Source: Sepioteuthis lessoniana
Lineage: Eukaryota > Mollusca > Cephalopoda > Myopsida > Loliginidae
Reading direction: 5' to 3'
Assembly: GCA_963585895.1 (NCBI GenBank)
Contig: OY757939.1
Span: 27,956,968 to 28,020,967, forward strand
Length of the DNA: 64,000 nt
In this document: positions 41,958-51,849 of the stretch, piece by piece
How positions within the stretch are numbered: position 1 is the first letter of the stretch
How the letters are laid out: every line of letters begins with the position of its first letter
The notes under the pieces: generated by a model
The model's input: the letters and a program-made list of their open reading frames with translations, nothing else
Databases searched by the model: none
What the model was told of the DNA's origin: nothing
Translations under genes and position numbers: made by a program

Positions 41958-43276
41958 CAGTCAAAATTATTTGGTCACCCTCAAAAATATCGATTTCTTA
42001 GCCTAAAAGTCTTAATACTAATGAAACAAGTTAAGCACTTAAATGTTTTTTTATTCATTTATCATACTTAATAAAAGTCATCCTGAGCAACATTAAATAC
42101 AAGGAAAAAACCCTCAAAAAACTGATTTAACTTCTCATGCATAAAAATTACCCCTTTTGGCTGCTAATTCTGCTTTACAGATTCTCGGCATTTTTTCCAT
42201 CAAAAACTGGAGGAAGACGGAAGATAGTTCTGCCTAGCTCTCCTTCAAGAGTAGCCAGAGATGAGCCGCACTTCTAGCTTGTAAAGCTCTGATTTTTAGG
42301 TCAAGTAAATATCACACCAGTTCAATGGAATTTAAGTCCGCTGATTGCGCCGGCCAAGACATCAGTTGAAGGATATGCTATTCTTCTTTGCTTTTAATAT
42401 ACCTTGGGCAGAGTTTACTGGTATGTTTTAGGTAATTTTCTTGTATGAGTACAAATCCTTGAGTCATAAACCACGTTCCAGATGGCATCACTTGATTCTG
42501 CTATATCGTCTAATAGACGGTCTGATTTGCATTTGCCCTTCACCTGGTGAAAATCCTTGACTGTGCGGTTCGCAAAAACCCTCCCCCATACCCTAACAGA
42601 CCTTCCTCCTTGATTTACGGTTGCTGTGTTACATGATTGCAGTTCTTTTACCAATTCTTCATCGCACATAAATCCTCCTATCAGACAGAAAGATTTTAAA
42701 GATTGATTCGTCAGTCCAAAGGACTTAAATCCACTGCTTTATTTTCCAGTCCTTGTGCGCCTTGACCGACTGAAACATTTCGTCATTATTTTGCTTTCTC
42801 AACAGCGGTTTCTTGACAACAATTCTTCCATATAGGTAAACTTCACTGAGGCTTCTCTTCACAATTGGATCTGGTCACATTTTTTACGACATTGGTTCAG
42901 TTGTACAGTGATGTTTGGGGCAATCAGCTTTCTGTCATGCAAACTGGTGACTCGGATGAAATTGTCCGCTGCTTCGGTAAAACCGGTAGTATTCAGCAGG
43001 CAGTAATTCAAAACAATATAATCTAATGTGAGTTCAAGTCATAGCGTAATGTAACTTTTGGAAAACGTTTTATTCATGGACAGTACTAAAGAAGAAAAAC
43101 GCCTTCAGATAAATATTTTAAAAGATATCTGATTATACTAACGTCAATGTTACTGAAGAAAACTTATATTTAGTATAATAAATGAAAACGTTTTAGTGCT
43201 AAACTTGTTTCATTTGATGTAATACTTTTAGGTTGAGAAATGAACATTTTTGATGTTGGCCAAATACTTTTGACTG
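41958..43276 (-). mobile_element. Tc1-like transposon with TIRs, decayed
   Basis: Left end CAGTCAAAATTATTTGGTCA and right end (reversed) CAGTCAAAAGTATTTGGCCA start matching inverted repeats, continuing through CCTAAAAGT and ATGAAACAAGTT for about 110 bp. The minus-strand transposase C-terminus reads VNQGGRSVRVWGRVFANRTV, then MSWPAQSADLNSIE, SAAHLWLLLKESWAELSSVF and MPRICKAELAAKRG. The DDE signature region SADLNSIE is recognisable. The N-terminal part is poorly preserved. TA-rich sequence lies at both ends. Confidence 0.85.
42415..42669 (-). pseudogene. Tc1-like transposase, catalytic-core remnant
   Basis: 84 open residues with GGRSVRVWGRVFANRTVKDF, equivalent to the GGGSVMVWGC block of Tc1 transposases. 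This is the best preserved part of the element. Confidence 0.75.
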
Positions 43277-43294
43277 GTTATATATATATATATC
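43277..43294. repeat. TA microsatellite at Tc1/LINE junction
   Basis: Short TA run where the Tc1 right end meets the 3' end of a LINE. Confidence 0.85.
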
Positions 43295-44510
43295 TTCTTC
43301 TTGGCTAGACTTTGCGAACAAACATTTATGAAGGAGGCTGATGATAACGACTGCAGACATGCTGATGGATGACTTGGCCAAGGCAGGACAGGCAATTCCG
43401 GCCGCAGCGACTGCCGTTGGCTGCTGAGTCTCCCTGGATCTTTCTCCTGTGGTGTTTCTCCCTGAGGTCGGCTCTGCAGGAGTCCTCAATGTGGAGACGG
43501 CTTCGTGGACGGTGCAGCGCCAGGCCTGACGGTGAGCAACAAGTGTCGACCACTGGTGGTGGTCAATGCGCCAGGTACCAAGGGTTTTCTTGAGGGAGTC
43601 CTTAAAATGTTTCTTTGGTGCCCCTGGGTTACGGTAGCCAGTGAAAAGTTCACCACACAGGGCTATCATGGGCAGGCGATGCCTCCCTTTCTGTAGACAT
43701 GCCCTGCTCATCGTAACTGTGACTTCAGTAAGATGACCTCTATTCAAATTATTGTTCCATACTCTTTTGTAGAGTCTGCTGAAAGTTCTGTTTGCCTTGG
43801 CCAGTCGGTTGTCTACTTCCCTGTCGATCTTGGCGTCTGATGCGATAGTACACCCCAGATAAATTAACTGATGAACTGCCTTCAGCTCAATTCCACCGAT
43901 AGTGATGTAGGTAGGGCGGTACTCTTCTAGGAGTGCAGGCTGGTGAAGGACATCAGTCTTCTCCAAGCTGACCTCGAGTCAGAAGAGTTGGGAAGCCTCT
44001 GCAAAGCAGCAAATTAGGTGCTGCAGGGCTCTTTCGGTGTGGGCAGCGAGGACAGCATCGTCAGCGAAGAGAAGGTCATGCTTTTTAAGTGGGCATGCAC
44101 AGTCTCCAGAGGTGAAACAAACTGCCGTCAAGACAGTAGCGGATGTATACAGCACCGTCATCGTCAAGGTCTTCTATGACCTGTTTAAGCACCAGGAAAA
44201 AGAGGTTGACCAGTGTCGGTGCCAGAACACAACGCCGTTGACAATGGGTAAGGATCCAGAGAGGTCGCTGTTCAAACTAACTTGGCCGCGCTGGTCTTTG
44301 TGCAGTTGGATGACCATGCTGAGGAAATTTGGGGGCAGTCCAGGCGCTCCATGATTATCCTAAATCCTTTTCTACTCACTGTGACAAACGCTTTGGTCGG
44401 GTCTACAAATGCAACATCCAGTCCTTTGTTCTACTCCCTGCATTTCCCTTGGAGCTGTCTGAGGACGAACACCATGTCTGTGGTGTCCCTGTTGGCTCTG
44501 AACCCGCACT

Positions 44511-44515
<5 letters not shown>
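43295..44515 (-). pseudogene. LINE family 2, 5'-truncated, with internal deletion
   Basis: Minus strand: MVFVLRQLQGKCREQ and GLDVAFVDPTKAF (RT motif with first catalytic aspartate) at 44400-44480; HDLLFADDAVLAAHTERALQ (FADD intact, plus 44051-44068); KTDVLHQPALLEEYRP; HQLIYLGCTIASDAKIDREV; LAKANRTFSRLYKRVWNNN. It then jumps to CLQKGRHRLPMIALCGELFT, PGAPKKHFKDSLKKTLGTWR and HHQWSTLVAHRQAWRCTVHE. The VYR...TSIEA segment present at 31480-32095 is absent, an internal deletion. Frames are broken near 43980 and 44168. The right edge is a TA-GA microsatellite. Confidence 0.85.

Positions 44516-44564
<49 letters not shown>
44516..44564. repeat. TA then GA compound microsatellite
   Basis: TA (44516-44542) then GA (44543-44564), at the truncated 5' edge of LINE family 2. 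Confidence 0.95.
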
Positions 44565-44565
<1 letters not shown>

Positions 44566-45250
44566 AACTGACAGACACAAGCAGATAAAGATTATCAGGT
44601 TTTCTTTTCATATTATTTTCAATATCATTTTAACAACATTATTTCAATATTATTCGCCATATTAATTTATCTTATGATTGTAAAATCTCAGAATCAGTTT
44701 TCTGGCGGTTGGGTGGTCTGACAGGTTTTTTTTGGGGGGGTGGGGGCTTTTTGTTTCTATTTTTTCTTCTTTTTCTTTTTCTTTTTTTTTTTTCTTTTTC
44801 AAGTGAACAGTAATATTTCTAAGGTTCATTTAATCCTCTTGCTTTAATCCGGATGTAAAAGATTATCTGGAGCATATTTTTAAAAGGAATAATAAACACT
44901 GATTGATACTAAACAAAGATTTGAAAATCTATTTGAAACAACTAATCTTCAATGAATAATATTTCTCAATAAACCTGCGCACAATAAGTTCACCGTTGAG
45001 GAGGATGGATTAGAAATCTGCCAGTCCTCGTAGAGCATTATTAGCGGGATCGATAAACACATCAGACTCCGTACTAGTAGCCTTGTGCCAAAACTAAACA
45101 TCGCATTATCGGCCATAATTTGGACCACCGTAACAGTTTTTAATAAAAAATTAAAAATCTTCGAAATAAAAAAATTCACTTTTTCTCGTGGAACCTTTGA
45201 CAATCAAAATAAAGATATTTAACTGGACCGGAGAGCTATATATGTGGATT
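44565..45250. other. No supported gene
   Basis: Includes a T/G then T/C homopolymer-like tract (44725-44802). An 84-residue minus ORF (44949-45203) shows no recognisable family, though it is not obviously repeat-derived. Confidence 0.35.
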
Positions 45251-45256
45251 TTTTCA

Positions 45257-45327
45257 TACATATACATATATGTATATACATATATATATATATATATGTA
45301 TATACATATATATATGTATATATATAG
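45257..45327. repeat. TA/CATATATG palindromic microsatellite
   Basis: TA runs broken at regular intervals by CATA and GTAT, giving short self-complementary units. Confidence 0.85.
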
Positions 45328-45624
45328 TAATAGATATTTGCGGATTTTCACCCTCACATTAAGCGTGTAAAATCATCTGCAGAGACAAAGACTATAATTA
45401 TATTCTTCGCCGAAATAAATTTATAAGGACAATTTGACCAGGTTTGAGTTTTCTTCTAATTACATTGTGTACGCTCTGAATGTAAATTTTATTATATAAA
45501 CCTGGATAGGGAACATATAATGGTAGCCGCACATTGATCACTCCCATATGAAATTCCTCATAGATTCTACACACGAATAATCCACACTCATTGTCATCGG
45601 AGGCCGACAGGTTATTACTGATAA

Positions 45625-45625
<1 letters not shown>

Positions 45626-45657
<32 letters not shown>

Positions 45658-45658
45658 C
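45626..45658. repeat. TA then GT microsatellite
   Basis: Short compound tract. 45330-45625 is unassigned. Confidence 0.9.
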
Positions 45659-45689
45659 TCAATTTCAAGAGGGGTTTAAGTTGTAGTAG

Positions 45690-45945
45690 TTGGTGACCTT
45701 AGTTGAGGGTGACCCAAAGGCTCCCTTTTCGATAGCTACAACACCAATGTGTTGGGGAGAGAGCTACTCCTTTCCCTGGATTGCTCCACTTTACCCTTGA
45801 TCTGTACCTTATATTACTTAGTGTTAAGCAAGGAGGCATCAAGTACCATTTTTTGAGTCTTTTCTATGTTTCAACCAGGGATTGAACCCAGGTCTTCCGG
45901 GTTATTGGTGAACACTCTAACTCTATTGCCAATGTCCGAAGTTTA
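45690..45945 (-). mobile_element. SINE family C, full length
   Basis: GAGGGTGACCCAAAGGCTCC, CTTTTCGATAGCTACAACAC, ACTTTACCCTTGATC, CTTAGTGTTAAGCAAGGAGG and GGGATTGAACCCAGGTCTTC. Confidence 0.8.
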
Positions 45946-45954
45946 CCAGGTTCA

Positions 45955-46160
45955 AATTTAGAGTTTTCAGTCTCCTAGAGCAAATGGAATACCAAGATTG
46001 AAGAGTGCTATCTGCGCTACTATTTACCCATAGCTAAAAGAAGAATGATTGGATTCATACCTTTCTCATGTGTATAAATGCTATGTAAAATACAAACAGC
46101 TGCGTACAGGATTTGAACTTGGGTTGCCGTATCAATTTTTGAGACAATAATCATTACACC
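45955..46160 (-). mobile_element. SINE family B
   Basis: TCCTAGAGCAA, GCGCTACTATTTACCCATAG, ATTGGATTCATACCTTTCTC, GGATTTGAACTTGGGTTGCC and a head ending ATAATCATTACACCACGTGC. Confidence 0.75.
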
Positions 46161-46169
46161 ACGTGCTTC

Positions 46170-46170
<1 letters not shown>

Positions 46171-46244
<74 letters not shown>
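46171..46244. repeat. CA then TA compound microsatellite
   Basis: CA (46171-46210) and TA (46218-46244), directly after the head of the SINE. Confidence 0.95.
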
Positions 46245-46245
<1 letters not shown>

Positions 46246-46394
46246 CGCTCCCCCATGGGGGTTGAGCACTCTGACGATAGAATTTTCGGCTGCCGCTCGC
46301 ATAATGCAAAGCTCTTCGAAAGAATTGAGCACTCTGGTAGCCGATAGGGTATAAAGATGTAAACAAACGGACGCTGCTGCTGTTGCTACATAAA

Positions 46395-46525
46395 TACCTT
46401 AAAATTTGGCTGAGTGGTTTGAGACTAAGTCTAACATAAAGTTAGACGGGTTTCGATCCTGGCTTCGAGCGTCCTACGTGTCTAGTCACACTCAAGAGTT
46501 CTGATAGAATGAAACAGTCTGTCTG
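46395..46525 (+). mobile_element. Candidate tRNA-derived SINE with Ser/Leu-like head
   Basis: TTGGCTGAGTGGTTTGAGAC resembles the 5' half of class II tRNAs (A box TGGCTGAGTGG), followed about 40 nt later by GGGTTTCGATCCTGGC (B box). No acceptor-stem pairing that would make a working tRNA is evident. Single copy in the window. Confidence 0.5.
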
Positions 46526-46531
46526 TGGATG

Positions 46532-46532
<1 letters not shown>

Positions 46533-46574
<42 letters not shown>
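46533..46574. repeat. TA microsatellite
   Basis: TA run. 46575-46768 is unassigned and moderately GC-rich. Confidence 0.95.
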
Positions 46575-46577
<3 letters not shown>

Positions 46578-46771
46578 TGTGTGTATGTCAGTATATTACT
46601 CTATCGGCGGGGTGGGCTTAGAAACTGCATCACCTGCAGCGAGGTAAGTTTCCTCCAAAACGGGTTCTGATCGGCTGGAAGAAACTCAAACGGAAAAGCC
46701 GTTGCGAGAAACGCGGGATACAAAACAGGAAAAGGGTTCGTTTGATAGGAGATGCGATGAAAAGACGATAG

Positions 46772-47066
46772 TTGAAGGTGCCCCTCGTGTAATGGTTATC
46801 GTCGTAGGAAATGGATACGGCGACACAAATTCAAACCCTGGACGAGACTGATTGCTTTTCACATAGCACTAATACCCTTGGGAAAGGTATGAATCTAGTT
46901 ATTCTCCCTCCACCTATGAGTAAATAGTAGGGCACACTGGGTCCTTCAGTCTTGGGGAGGCAACTAGTCTAGGAGAAGGAAAACTCCGAATTCAAACCTG
47001 TTAAACTTCGCTTAAAAATTGACCAAGTGTCATATCCTGTTCGAGCGGAGGAGTTAGTAAATAGGG
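46772..47066 (+). mobile_element. SINE family B, full length
   Basis: Head GGTGCCCCTCGTGTAATGGT, with GGAAATGGATACGGCGACAC and AAATTCAAACCCTGG. Body CCCTTGGGAAAGGTATGAAT, TAAATAGTAGGGCACACTGG, GGCAACTAGTCTAGGAGAAG. 3' end CGCTTAAAAATTGACCAAGT and GAGCGGAGGAGTTAGTAAAT. This copy defines the family best. Confidence 0.85.
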
Positions 47067-47129
47067 TAAAGACAATAATTGAATACTAGCCATAACGATG
47101 TGAAAACAGCTTAAAATTACACTGCCCAT

Positions 47130-47560
47130 TTGGGTTGAGCTCCTGCGAAGAAGTCCCACACTCGCCACGATGCTGTGAAGACGGAACCAGCCAGTAAACA
47201 TGTGTGAAAAGTACAATAGAAAACGACAGAGATAATTCAAGATCTGTGTCTGCTCTCCCTCTCGCTCTCTTGCTCCCTCTTCTCACGACGCTTTATTTCT
47301 CGCTGTCGAGCTGAAGCGATCGACTCAATTTTTTTACGCGGTTTCTCTCGACGACAACTAAGAGTTATGGTTGCTATTAAACTTTTGTATAAGCGAACCA
47401 AGACGGGATTTTGTGTGCTCATCACTTTTCTCACGGTGTGGTTACAACGGGGGTCCGTCTGACACTTAAGGTGTAGTACTACAGTCAGAGACCCTTTAAA
47501 ACGGTGGCTGTACAAGCGTCTATTTGGTGTAGGAAAAGTAGTTGTACAATCTTCCATTTG
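47130..47560 (+). mobile_element. Candidate LTR-retroelement remnant, family H, copy 2
   Basis: Shares AAGATCTGTGTCTGCTCTC, GAAGCGATCGACTCAATTTT, GGTGTGGTTACAACGGGGGT, then CCGTCTGACACTTAAGG, with 14115-14545. Boundaries are not fixed. Confidence 0.4.
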
Positions 47561-47637
47561 AAAGTCATTGCGTTACAACCTTCTATTTGAGAACTGTTGC
47601 GTTACAAACTTCTATTTGGTGTGGAAACGTTACAAAG
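47551..47637. repeat. Three copies of a 29-bp tandem repeat
   Basis: CTTCYATTTG...GCGTTACAA units start at 47551, 47580 and 47609. The first two are complete and the third diverges in the middle. A related CTATTTGGTGT occurs just upstream. Confidence 0.7.
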
Positions 47638-47697
47638 GGTCTGGATAAATACATACGATCGGTTTGGATTTTATCAAACGATAAGTGTATCAATTTT

Positions 47698-47716
47698 ATT
47701 ATATATATATATATAC

Positions 47717-47773
<57 letters not shown>
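47698..47773. repeat. TA then GA compound microsatellite
   Basis: TA then a long GA run (about 47719-47773). Confidence 0.95.
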
Positions 47774-47777
<4 letters not shown>

Positions 47778-47994
47778 AATCAAAGTTATCATAGCGTAGA
47801 CAGAGTCAGTAGTGCTTGTTGACTATCAGTGTAAGAGTTCCATATCTGCTGATGTCATAGGCGAGGCATTAATAGTCTCCAATAACTTGACTTTCAACGC
47901 AATCCTAACCTAGATCTAGATTTCCCAAGATAAGTGATGTTACAATCAGTATTCTCAAGGATAAACATGTGACTTCTTTACAAAAGTCTGCTTA

Positions 47995-48100
47995 GTTATG
48001 GCACAAGGCTTCATGTATAGAGCACTTAATGAGACTCAAACTTATCCCTCATGGTTTGATAGTCAATCTTGTTAACCATTACACCACAAGAGGCGTCCTA
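47995..48100 (-). mobile_element. tRNA-derived SINE, family F, head portion
   Basis: The minus strand reads GGACGCCTCTTGTGGTGTAA then TGGTTAACAAGATTGAC and AAGTTTGAGTCTCATTAAGT. It matches 51570-51680. The head resembles tRNAs with GTATAATGGTTAGCA. Confidence 0.65.
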
Positions 48101-48579
48101 TATAATATGTAAGAATATATTAAGTCAAAGGGTCAGCGGAAAACACGATAGATCAAAATCGGGTACGACTTATCTCCTGGTGTGTTACATCTATGAATAT
48201 ATTAGGTATTTCGTTTTACCTTCCGTATCAGTTCAAGTGGTATGGGAACAGATCTGAAGTCCATCCTCTATTCAAGATATGTAATTCATTTTAATTGGTA
48301 ACGATAATAGAGTAATCTAGGCTTATTATCCCTGAATCACAAGAAACGCACGCAGTAAGAATAAACAATTTCTCAACAGGGATAACGCCGAAAAAAAAAA
48401 GGTTTCTAAAATCTCCGAATTTCAATTAACGACTTTTCAGGGGAGATTTCTATCGTCTCGTTTTTCATTTACTCGGTAGTTTTCAATTACTCAAAACCGA
48501 CAGTGAAATTGAAATTAGTTCATCTTACGATAAAGAAAAATTGAGATAGATAGATAGATATGAACAGACTGATTTTGTT
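48101..48579. other. No supported feature
   Basis: Unassigned. Short GATA run at 48547-48566. Confidence 0.4.
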
Positions 48580-49105
48580 TGGTTTGGTTTGGTTTGGTTT
48601 TATGGCATATCAAACATTGTAGGTTATTTAATGCCAAGTCCATTTTTATACATTAAACAGTTCTTTTTCAAACAATTCACTTTAGCATAAGTACAGTTAT
48701 TTTGATTACTCTCAGTTAAATGGTAAACAGTTCCATTTGAAACAATTCAGCGTAGCATAAGTGCGCTGTTTAAGTGTCAAAGCAGTTTTATTTCAAACAA
48801 TTCAGTTTAGTACACAGTTTATTTTTACCCCCTGCAGAGATGCAGTCAGTGTAATCCTGTTTAGCGTAAATACGCAGTTAATTTCTACTTGACATATAGA
48901 TAGGAACCTATCAGATGCTACCACTCCAGCTAGAGTGAACCTGGGGGCGATGCCAATGAAGGGGTACACCGGATTCCCTAAAACTCCAGTATTACTGAAG
49001 TCTCACCATCAGATTGTTTAGTGTCATATACAGGACACTCGTTGGGGGTGTTTTACCCCTTGCAGAGATACAGTCAGTGTATTCTGCAGCCTCAGTCATC
49101 TGGGC
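48580..49105 (+). repeat. Composite repeat D, compact complete-looking copy
   Basis: Order: GGTTTGGTTTGGTTTTATGG unit; three degenerate units around CAATTCAGTTTAGCATAAGT; GGTGCTACCACTCC; GTGAACCTGGGGGCGATGCC; GTGTCATATACAGGACACTC; TGCAGAGATACAGTCAGTGT; CTGCAGCCTCAGTCATCTGG. The copy ends at GGGCCAGAAC. No ORF, TIR or poly(A) tail was found, so its class is open. Confidence 0.75.
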
Positions 49106-49111
49106 CAGAAC

Positions 49112-49142
<31 letters not shown>

Positions 49143-49170
49143 TGTACAATCATCCGAAAGATATGAATTG

Positions 49171-49215
<45 letters not shown>
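49112..49215. repeat. GATA microsatellite, two blocks
   Basis: GATA (49112-49142) and GATA (49173-49215). Confidence 0.95.
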
Positions 49216-49216
<1 letters not shown>

Positions 49217-49519
49217 AAATAAACAGAGAAAATAGAAATCTGATTTCAAATGTTTATATTGAAAATTTTAAAAATTAAACTAAAGATATACAAATTCTAA
49301 AAATGCGACCAACTCGTGGGTGAACAAAATCAGCAGAATTTCATTTCTGCGAAATCCTTTCTCAGAATATTTTCAAATAAAAAGCCCAGGTGGATACAAT
49401 GGATATATAGTACTGATTTCTATGCTTTAAAAATCCAGTTTTGCAAGAGCGTAATAGCTGTGACGTTGTAGTACGTGAGTTCAATTCCAGTTCACTTTTG
49501 GATAAATACCGATAGGTAA

Positions 49520-49735
49520 GATAACCGGCTCTTTGGCCTAGTGGGTAGAGTGTTCCCCAATGATCCGGGAGACCTGGGTTCAATCCCAGGTTGCGTCATA
49601 CCAAAGACTTTAAAAATGGTACTTGATACCAGCTTGCTTAACACTCAGCAATATAAAGTACGAGGGTAAAGTGTAGTAGCTATTGAAAAGGGAGCCTTCT
49701 GGTCGCCCTCAACTACGGTCGCCAACTTTACTTTA
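49520..49735 (+). mobile_element. SINE family C with internal deletion
   Basis: Head GGCCTAGTGGGTAGAGTGTT and CCTGGGTTCAATCCCAGGTT are the best preserved A and B boxes of the family. About 60 bp of the body (the CCCTCCCCTACACC part) is missing. Confidence 0.8.
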
Positions 49736-49975
49736 ACGTATGAGTCTTCTTATCCACCCAGTTATGGGTTAAATATTTTCATTACTTTTCTCTTACAAGG
49801 ATAGCTTTGGCATTTAATAACCCACAAAGTTTTATACACCTTAAAACAAAGAAATATCCTAATCTCCCAGGATATATGTTGTATAGTATCACTGTTGTTA
49901 TTCTACAAAGATGTCTTTGGCATTAAAGAACTTACAAAGATTTATATGACATTAGAGAAAGAAACCATTTAGTAG
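49736..49975 (+). mobile_element. Two SINE family A 3' fragments in tandem
   Basis: 49750-49855 (CAGTTATGGGTTAAATATTT, GCTTTGGCATTTAATAACCC) and 49862-49975 (TAGTATCACTGTTGTTATTC, TCTTTGGCATTAAAGAACTT). Confidence 0.55.
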
Positions 49976-50367
49976 CAGTTATTTCGCAATTATCTATCAA
50001 GCTTTTGTTTATCTTTATAAATAATTACGGTTTTCGTCGTAAATGACTGATTGACAATCCCAGTATTGTCTCCCAAATCATTTCCCAGCTGCCATTATTC
50101 TCTTACTATTATTTCAAAAGCAGCAGTATTATAAATAATAAATCTTTACTTGCAGAAGCCGGAATTCATTCTTAATATTTCATGATCGTAAGAGGGCTTA
50201 CCCACTATTTTGCATTAATAGTTAAAATTATTTCGGAACTTACGGTGCATGATATTAGATGTAAAAAAAAAGTTTTTATGAAGTAAATATGAAAATCATC
50301 CGAGCAACAGAACGATAACTGAAACCTTCCTACAGAAATATAATCTATTATGAATAAATTCCTTTTC

Positions 50368-50368
<1 letters not shown>

Positions 50369-50398
<30 letters not shown>

Positions 50399-50408
50399 GA
50401 ATCGGTGG

Positions 50409-50449
<41 letters not shown>

Positions 50450-50450
50450 T
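50369..50450. repeat. GATA microsatellite, two blocks
   Basis: 50371-50398 and 50409-50449. 49976-50368 is unassigned AT-rich sequence. Confidence 0.95.
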
Positions 50451-50758
50451 GAAGGAATTCTAAATTTTTAAAGTTTAAAAATCAGTATTATATATCTTGT
50501 TTTTATTTTTGATTATGTTTTTGTCTTGTTTTTGTTTTTGTTTTGTTTTGGGTTTTTTTGGACACAAATACGCTGAGAAATGATTTCGGAAAAAGGAAAT
50601 TGTATTTGTTCACCCGTTTGTTTCCCACCTTTTCCATATTTGTATATTTTTGATTTATTTTTTCATTTTTTATTTTCTGTATAAACATCTTTCCTAACCT
50701 CCCCTACTTTCTGATCGGCACAGTGTCGCCCTTTATCACTTATCTTTAAATTCTATTA

Positions 50759-50865
<107 letters not shown>

Positions 50866-50949
50866 TATCTCAGTATACATGGAACCCATGTGACTGCTAA
50901 TAACTCTACTATTAATTATTCTTTGTTTGTTTTTTTTGCTTCAGATTTG

Positions 50950-51026
50950 AAAATAGTATACTATAATAACTATCAATCCTTGATCATTGTGATCAAGGAT
51001 TGATCGATGTTATAGTTTACTATTTT
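50950..51026. repeat. Hairpin 1
   Basis: Perfect inner arms 50973-50986 and 50990-51003 (TCAATCCTTGATCA/TGATCAAGGATTGA) with a 3-nt loop. Imperfect pairing extends outward to about 38 bp per side. Confidence 0.85.
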
Positions 51027-51069
51027 CCTCTTTTGTCCAAAGAATTGTGCCTTGGACAAAAGAGGAAAA
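51023..51069. repeat. Hairpin 2
   Basis: Perfect 18-bp arms 51023-51040 and 51052-51069 (TTTTCCTCTTTTGTCCAA and its complement) with an 11-nt loop. Confidence 0.9.
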
Positions 51070-51283
51070 TTATTTTGTTACAACTTATTTGGAGACAAAA
51101 TAGATGCAAACCATTAATATGATAAGGATTTATTACAGAGACAAGAAACTCAAAAATGATTGCATATCCTGGAAGCTGATATAATAACAATTAAAAAGGA
51201 TTTGATGTCTCTAACAGAAAGCATACATTGTTTACAGTTTATATATATACATAGAGAGAGATGCATGTTTGATTTCATAAACA

Positions 51284-51284
<1 letters not shown>

Positions 51285-51348
<64 letters not shown>
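51285..51348. repeat. TA microsatellite
   Basis: About 30 TA units. Confidence 0.95.
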
Positions 51349-51353
<5 letters not shown>

Positions 51354-51567
51354 CAATCCAATAAATCCGGTGCGACCGATTGATGTTTTTTTGTTGTTTT
51401 TGTTTAAATATGATCTAGCACTATTCCCTGCCGTTAATACCATGGAAAGTCGTCTAACCTATTACAAGTCATTTGGAGATAAGCCGGAATTTCCAGCTAG
51501 ATCTCTGTATTTAGATACGTGATCACTTATTAGCAGCAGGTACTATAGTAATTTACTAAGCATTTTG

Positions 51568-51680
51568 CTTAGATGTGGCACAAGGCCGAACGAATGTAGT
51601 ACTTAATGAGACTCGAACTAACTCTTGCAAGTTTGCTGGTCAAGCTTGCTAACCATTATACTACCCGAGGCACCCAAAAG
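51568..51680 (-). mobile_element. SINE family F, head portion
   Basis: The minus strand reads GGGTGCCTCGGGTAGTATAA then TGGTTAGCAAGCTTGACC, with TAGTTCGAGTCTCATTAAGT. A box GGTAGTATAATGGTTAGCA and B box GTTCGAGTC resemble an Asp/Glu/Gly-type tRNA. It is not a functional tRNA, because the 3' acceptor strand is lacking. Confidence 0.7.
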
Positions 51681-51849
51681 CAGATACTGTCAGCTGCCGG
51701 AATTATGTGTGCCAAACTAATTAAATCTTGGTAAATGACAAGCATAAACTTGGCTATTTTGACATAGATTGGTAATAACATTATTTGTTTGTTATTAATA
51801 ATTGTTTTGTTTTTGGTCATCTCTCTGTTTTACTATTTTCTTACATCTA

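Larger units (their letters stand above)
50880..51230 (+). repeat. Dispersed repeat K, copy with two strong hairpins
   Basis: Matches 60740-61090: GTGACTGCTAATAACTCTAC, AATATGATAAGGATTTATTA, GAGACAAGAAACTCAAAAA and TTTGATGTCTCTAACAGAAA. Two hairpins in the middle (50950-51026 and 51023-51069) are not present in the other copy. Confidence 0.7.

Noticed and set aside
44949-45203. 84-residue minus ORF as a possible exon
   Set aside because: No splice-site pair, family motif or composition shift is strong enough to support it.
51568-51680. Functional tRNA gene
   Set aside because: A and B boxes are present, but no paired 3' acceptor strand follows. A matching degraded copy at 48.0 kb shows it is a SINE.
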